Source of the DNA: Hyphococcus sp.
Lineage (GTDB): Bacteria > Pseudomonadota > Alphaproteobacteria > Caulobacterales > Parvularculaceae
DNA length: 44,603 nt
Reading direction: 5' to 3'
Assembly: GCA_021776245.1 (NCBI GenBank)
Contig: JAJFGF010000061.1
Location: 1-44,603, forward strand
The first letter of the stretch is position 1, and each line of letters starts with the position of its first letter. Positions 42,391 through 44,603 of the stretch are shown here, one piece after another. Under the pieces are notes generated by a model. It saw only the letters and a list, made by a program, of their open reading frames with translations. It was not told the DNA's origin and made no database searches. Both the position numbers and the translations under genes were made by a program.

Positions 42391-43770
42391 CTAGCGTGGA
42401 CCGCGCCGGCCTATGCCGGCCGGGCGTTGCGTGCGGTCATTGCTGTCGTTTTGCGCCGCAGTCCGGTTTAGTTGTGCTTCGCCGGTAACAACGACATCGC
42501 CGGGTTCGAGACCATAAAGGATTTCCGCCTGAGTGCGGCTTGCAATACCAACGAGCACCGGACGCGGCACCGGCTGATCGTCCACTATAACGAGAACCAT
42601 CTTGCTTTCCGCGTCGGGATGCGCGGCCATCGCTTCACGAATCGCCGCGCGGCGGCCATCGCGCGCGGGCGCGTCTCCTTCCTGAACGTTTTCCGGTTCG
42701 CTTGCCTGCGCCGCCATCACGCCGCCTGTCTGATCCTGTTGACGTCTGCGCGGGCTATCACTCGCGCCAGTTTCTTCACCTCGGGCTTCGCCGCGACCGC
42801 CGCGCTGGCGCGCGTCACGCAAAGCGGCTATTGGCGCAATCACCGCGTCTTCCACCGCTCCAGATATGAAAAACACCTGTGCGGTCATTTCCGGTTTCAA
42901 CGTTTCTTCGTCATTGCCGATATCGAGCAACACCTTGTACAGCACGACATCATTCAGGACTTCCGGTTGCGGCAGAACCTGACGCACCGATGTGCGCCAC
43001 TGTTCCTTACCGCCGCGGAGCGTTGTAAAATAAGCCATTTGGCCGGGTTTGACGCGCAACACATCAGCTTCGGAAACATCCGCCTCGACAGTCATCACTG
43101 ACAAATCGGCGATGCGCAATATTGTCGGCGTCGTCTGGTTGGCGTTCAAGGTCTGACCTTCGACGGCGGATTGCGACACCACTGTGCCGGACATCGGCGC
43201 GTAGATTTTTGTAAATTCCAGAGTGGCGAGATCGGCTTCCAGAGTTGAGTTCTGGCGCTCGATCTGCGCCTCCAGTTGGGTCAGCCTCGCGATTGCGATT
43301 TTTCGGTCAGCGACAGCCGCCTGGTATTCGGCCTGCGAAATAGCGTCAGCCTTATACAGCATGTCGGCGCGGGCATAATTAGCCTTCGACAGTTCAAGCG
43401 AGGCTTCCTGCTGGGCAAATGAGGCCTGTAGTTCTTTCAGTTGCGCCTGGTCCGCTTCGACTTTGGTTTTGGCGAGGGTTTCATCGATTTCGGCGAGGAG
43501 ATCGCCTTTTTCGACATGATCGCCGACTTCAACCAGAAACGCGTCCAACTGACCGGAAACCTGCGCGCCGACATCGACAAAGTTCTTTGGCTGAATTTTT
43601 CCAGCGGCGGAGATCGTCACTTCAATGTCGCCGCGGGTCACTTCGGCGGTTTGATAGTCGGGCTGCGCGTCTCGGGTGCTCAGAAAGACGAACGCTCCGA
43701 TCGCAACGACGAACGCTGCGCCAACCAGCATTGGCGTTGTGATTTTTTTACGCTTGATGGGTTTAATCAT
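42391..43770 (-). CDS. macA: MacA-type periplasmic adaptor, with a long low-complexity insertion
   Basis: MacA links MacB to the outer-membrane channel and stimulates its ATPase. ATG 43770 (MIKPIKRKKITTPMLVGA) gives one N-terminal helix and 459 residues; an earlier in-frame start lacks support. Expected parts are present: lipoyl half (AGKIQPKNFVDVGAQVSGQL), a coiled-coil hairpin at about 95-165, the second lipoyl half (TKIYAPMSGTVVSQSAVEGQ) and beta-barrel (LKPEMTAQVFF). Residues about 317-389, after IAPIAALRD, are a Gly/Arg/Glu/Gln-rich stretch (RQRGGRGEARGEETGASD and more) inserted before the membrane-proximal domain. The C-terminus is also Arg/Gly-rich. First gene of the macAB-channel operon. 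Confidence 0.95.
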   Translation of the reverse strand: MIKPIKRKKITTPMLVGAAFVVAIGAFVFLSTRDAQPDYQTAEVTRGDIEVTISAAGKIQPKNFVDVGAQVSGQLDAFLVEVGDHVEKGDLLAEIDETLAKTKVEADQAQLKELQASFAQQEASLELSKANYARADMLYKADAISQAEYQAAVADRKIAIARLTQLEAQIERQNSTLEADLATLEFTKIYAPMSGTVVSQSAVEGQTLNANQTTPTILRIADLSVMTVEADVSEADVLRVKPGQMAYFTTLRGGKEQWRTSVRQVLPQPEVLNDVVLYKVLLDIGNDEETLKPEMTAQVFFISGAVEDAVIAPIAALRDARQRGGRGEARGEETGASDSPRRRQQDQTGGVMAAQASEPENVQEGDAPARDGRRAAIREAMAAHPDAESKMVLVIVDDQPVPRPVLVGIASRTQAEILYGLEPGDVVVTGEAQLNRTAAQNDSNDRTQRPAGIGRRGPR

Positions 43771-43875
43771 GTCTTGCTCTTTCAAGATGCGGAGCGACGG
43801 GGCGGGCAAGGGAAGCGCCGGCGAAAATTGGGACCGGCGCTTCTGCTATTTAGGACCTAACACAGTGCAGAGGCG

Positions 43876-44283
43876 CTAGGTGTTTATACGGACCGACGCG
43901 CGACGCGAACAATTGTTGCGCGCAATCTGACGAAGGCTTTGTTTCGGCACCAATCGCGATTGCGGTCCGCGCACGCTGACGGTGCAGACATTTTGTGATC
44001 TTTTTCGACCGCGTACAGTATCTTCGGTCAGCACAATCGTTGCGCGGTAGCGGGTATTAAACGTCAGTGTTTTGCCGCCGCGCCGGCTATCACTGCGATA
44101 ATCAATATTCTGGCTGCGTTGATCGCTTCGCGCGTTCTGATCATAACGGCCAGCATCCTGTGCGTAAGAGATTGCGGAACTCTGGTTAGCGCCGCGGCTT
44201 CGGTCGCTTTGGGCGAATGCGGGAACGGTCATGCCCATGACAAAACCGGCGCCCAACAGGCTCAACATCAATTTATTGGTCAT
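43876..44283 (-). CDS. Small basic secreted protein (hypothetical)
   Basis: The frame encodes 135 residues from ATG 44283, with GGAGA upstream; an in-frame ATG five codons earlier is less well placed. A signal sequence (MTNKLMLSLLGAGFVMGM, cut near PAFAQ) is followed by about 45 residues rich in Ser, Arg, Gln, Asn, Asp and Tyr. The folded-looking C-terminal part has LTFNTRYRATIVLTEDTVRG, QNVCTVSVRGPQSRLVP and IARNNCSRRASVRINT, with two Cys that may pair. No family is recognised. It lies 105 bases upstream of macA on the same strand. It may be cotranscribed with the efflux genes or be separate. Confidence 0.7.
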   Translation of the reverse strand: MTNKLMLSLLGAGFVMGMTVPAFAQSDRSRGANQSSAISYAQDAGRYDQNARSDQRSQNIDYRSDSRRGGKTLTFNTRYRATIVLTEDTVRGRKRSQNVCTVSVRGPQSRLVPKQSLRQIARNNCSRRASVRINT

Positions 44284-44476
44284 TATCGTTGTCTCCAATG
44301 TGAGCGAGAAGCCCCACAGCCCTTTGTCTCACATCATTTAAACGCATAGGCGACACATAACCGTCGCTTCTGGGCGAGGTCATTTGGCGTTCATTTCACG
44401 GCTGAAATGCGGCGGAATTCAAGGGGACACTTGGCTCCAAGAGCAGAACGACTGATCGCATGCATTTTTGATTGGT

Positions 44477-44603
44477 CTAGGTCACATACCCATAAAGGGG
44501 ATTTTCTTTGAAATCGAACAGTGATTCATTTTCTTCAGAGATGGAGGAAAGAATGGCGCGTTTTGATTTGACAGATTTTGAGTGGTCGGTGATTCAGCCT
44601 TTG
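44477..44603 (+). mobile_element. IS5-family insertion sequence, right copy (5' end only, cut by window edge)
   Basis: From CTAG (44477-44480) to the window end the sequence equals the reverse complement of 180 down to 54. The element reads outward to the right, in inverted orientation to the left copy. The first bases after CTAG are GTCACATACCC. The 193 bases before it, back to the secreted-protein gene, contain no gene and should hold that gene's promoter. Confidence 0.85.
44553..44603 (+). CDS. IS5-family transposase, N-terminal fragment
   Basis: ATG 44553 follows GGAGG (44543-44547). The 17 codons to the window edge give MARFDLTDFEWSVIQPL, identical to the left copy. An in-frame ATG four codons earlier overlaps the ribosome site and is unlikely to be used. 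Confidence 0.85.
   Translation, partial: MARFDLTDFEWSVIQPL

Overview
The window looks like a chromosomal segment of an alphaproteobacterium with moderately high GC. The organism is inferred from several traits. GyrA has the long C-terminal domain usual in that class. The gyrA - coaD - cyclophilin order is familiar there, as are GTG/TTG starts and dense ATGA stop-start overlaps. The intergenic hairpin repeats resemble those of Caulobacterales, Parvularculales and Rhizobiales genomes. No rRNA, tRNA or CRISPR array was seen, so a finer placement is not possible. Both window ends lie inside the 5' part of the same IS5-family element, in inverted orientation, so the window is probably bounded by copies of one repeated insertion sequence.

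Layout, left to right. Positions 1-180: start of an IS copy reading outward. Positions 194-2020: a divergent pair made of a 29-residue one-helix membrane peptide and a SARP-type regulator fused to an alpha/beta hydrolase, separated by a region with a dyad and a pair of 17-bp direct repeats. Positions 2096-3817: a secreted kelch propeller protein and lipoprotein Cu/Zn superoxide dismutase. Positions 3968-9652: a tightly coupled housekeeping run (gyrA, an Asp/Glu racemase-like gene, coaD, a broken GFA-family gene and two cyclophilins). Positions 9862-14335: a GT4 glycosyltransferase, a PaaG-like crotonase, the prepilin peptidase (gspO/pilD), a PiT-like membrane protein and a small membrane protein.

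Positions 14884-25734 hold a complete type II secretion operon, gspC-D-E-F-G-H-I-J-K-L-M. It has no gspN and ends in an uncharacterised lipoprotein that is a pilotin candidate. The prepilin peptidase about 2 kb upstream on the other strand would process pseudopilins G-K. Positions 25745-27740 hold a divergent ZIP/CDF pair that would move divalent metals in opposite directions. Positions 27839-29176 hold an O-antigen-ligase-type gene framed by two inverted copies of a repeat that also occurs at 9723-9827. A P1-family peptidase and a three-gene peptide ABC transporter follow (29388-35499). In the transporter the substrate-binding protein is fused to one permease and the two ATPases are fused to each other.

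The right part holds a DUF2520-type oxidoreductase near panC and a convergent panB that overlaps panC tail to tail; the oxidoreductase may supply the missing ketopantoate reductase step. A BIME-like hairpin cluster lies at 36474-36765. A MacA-MacB-outer-membrane-factor efflux operon (39086-43770), a small basic secreted protein and the right-hand IS copy complete the window. The features most worth following up are the binding-protein/permease fusion, the lipoprotein closing the gsp operon, the SARP/micropeptide intergenic region, the repeat-framed ligase, the DUF2520-panC-panB neighbourhood and the decayed GFA gene with its 22-bp duplication.
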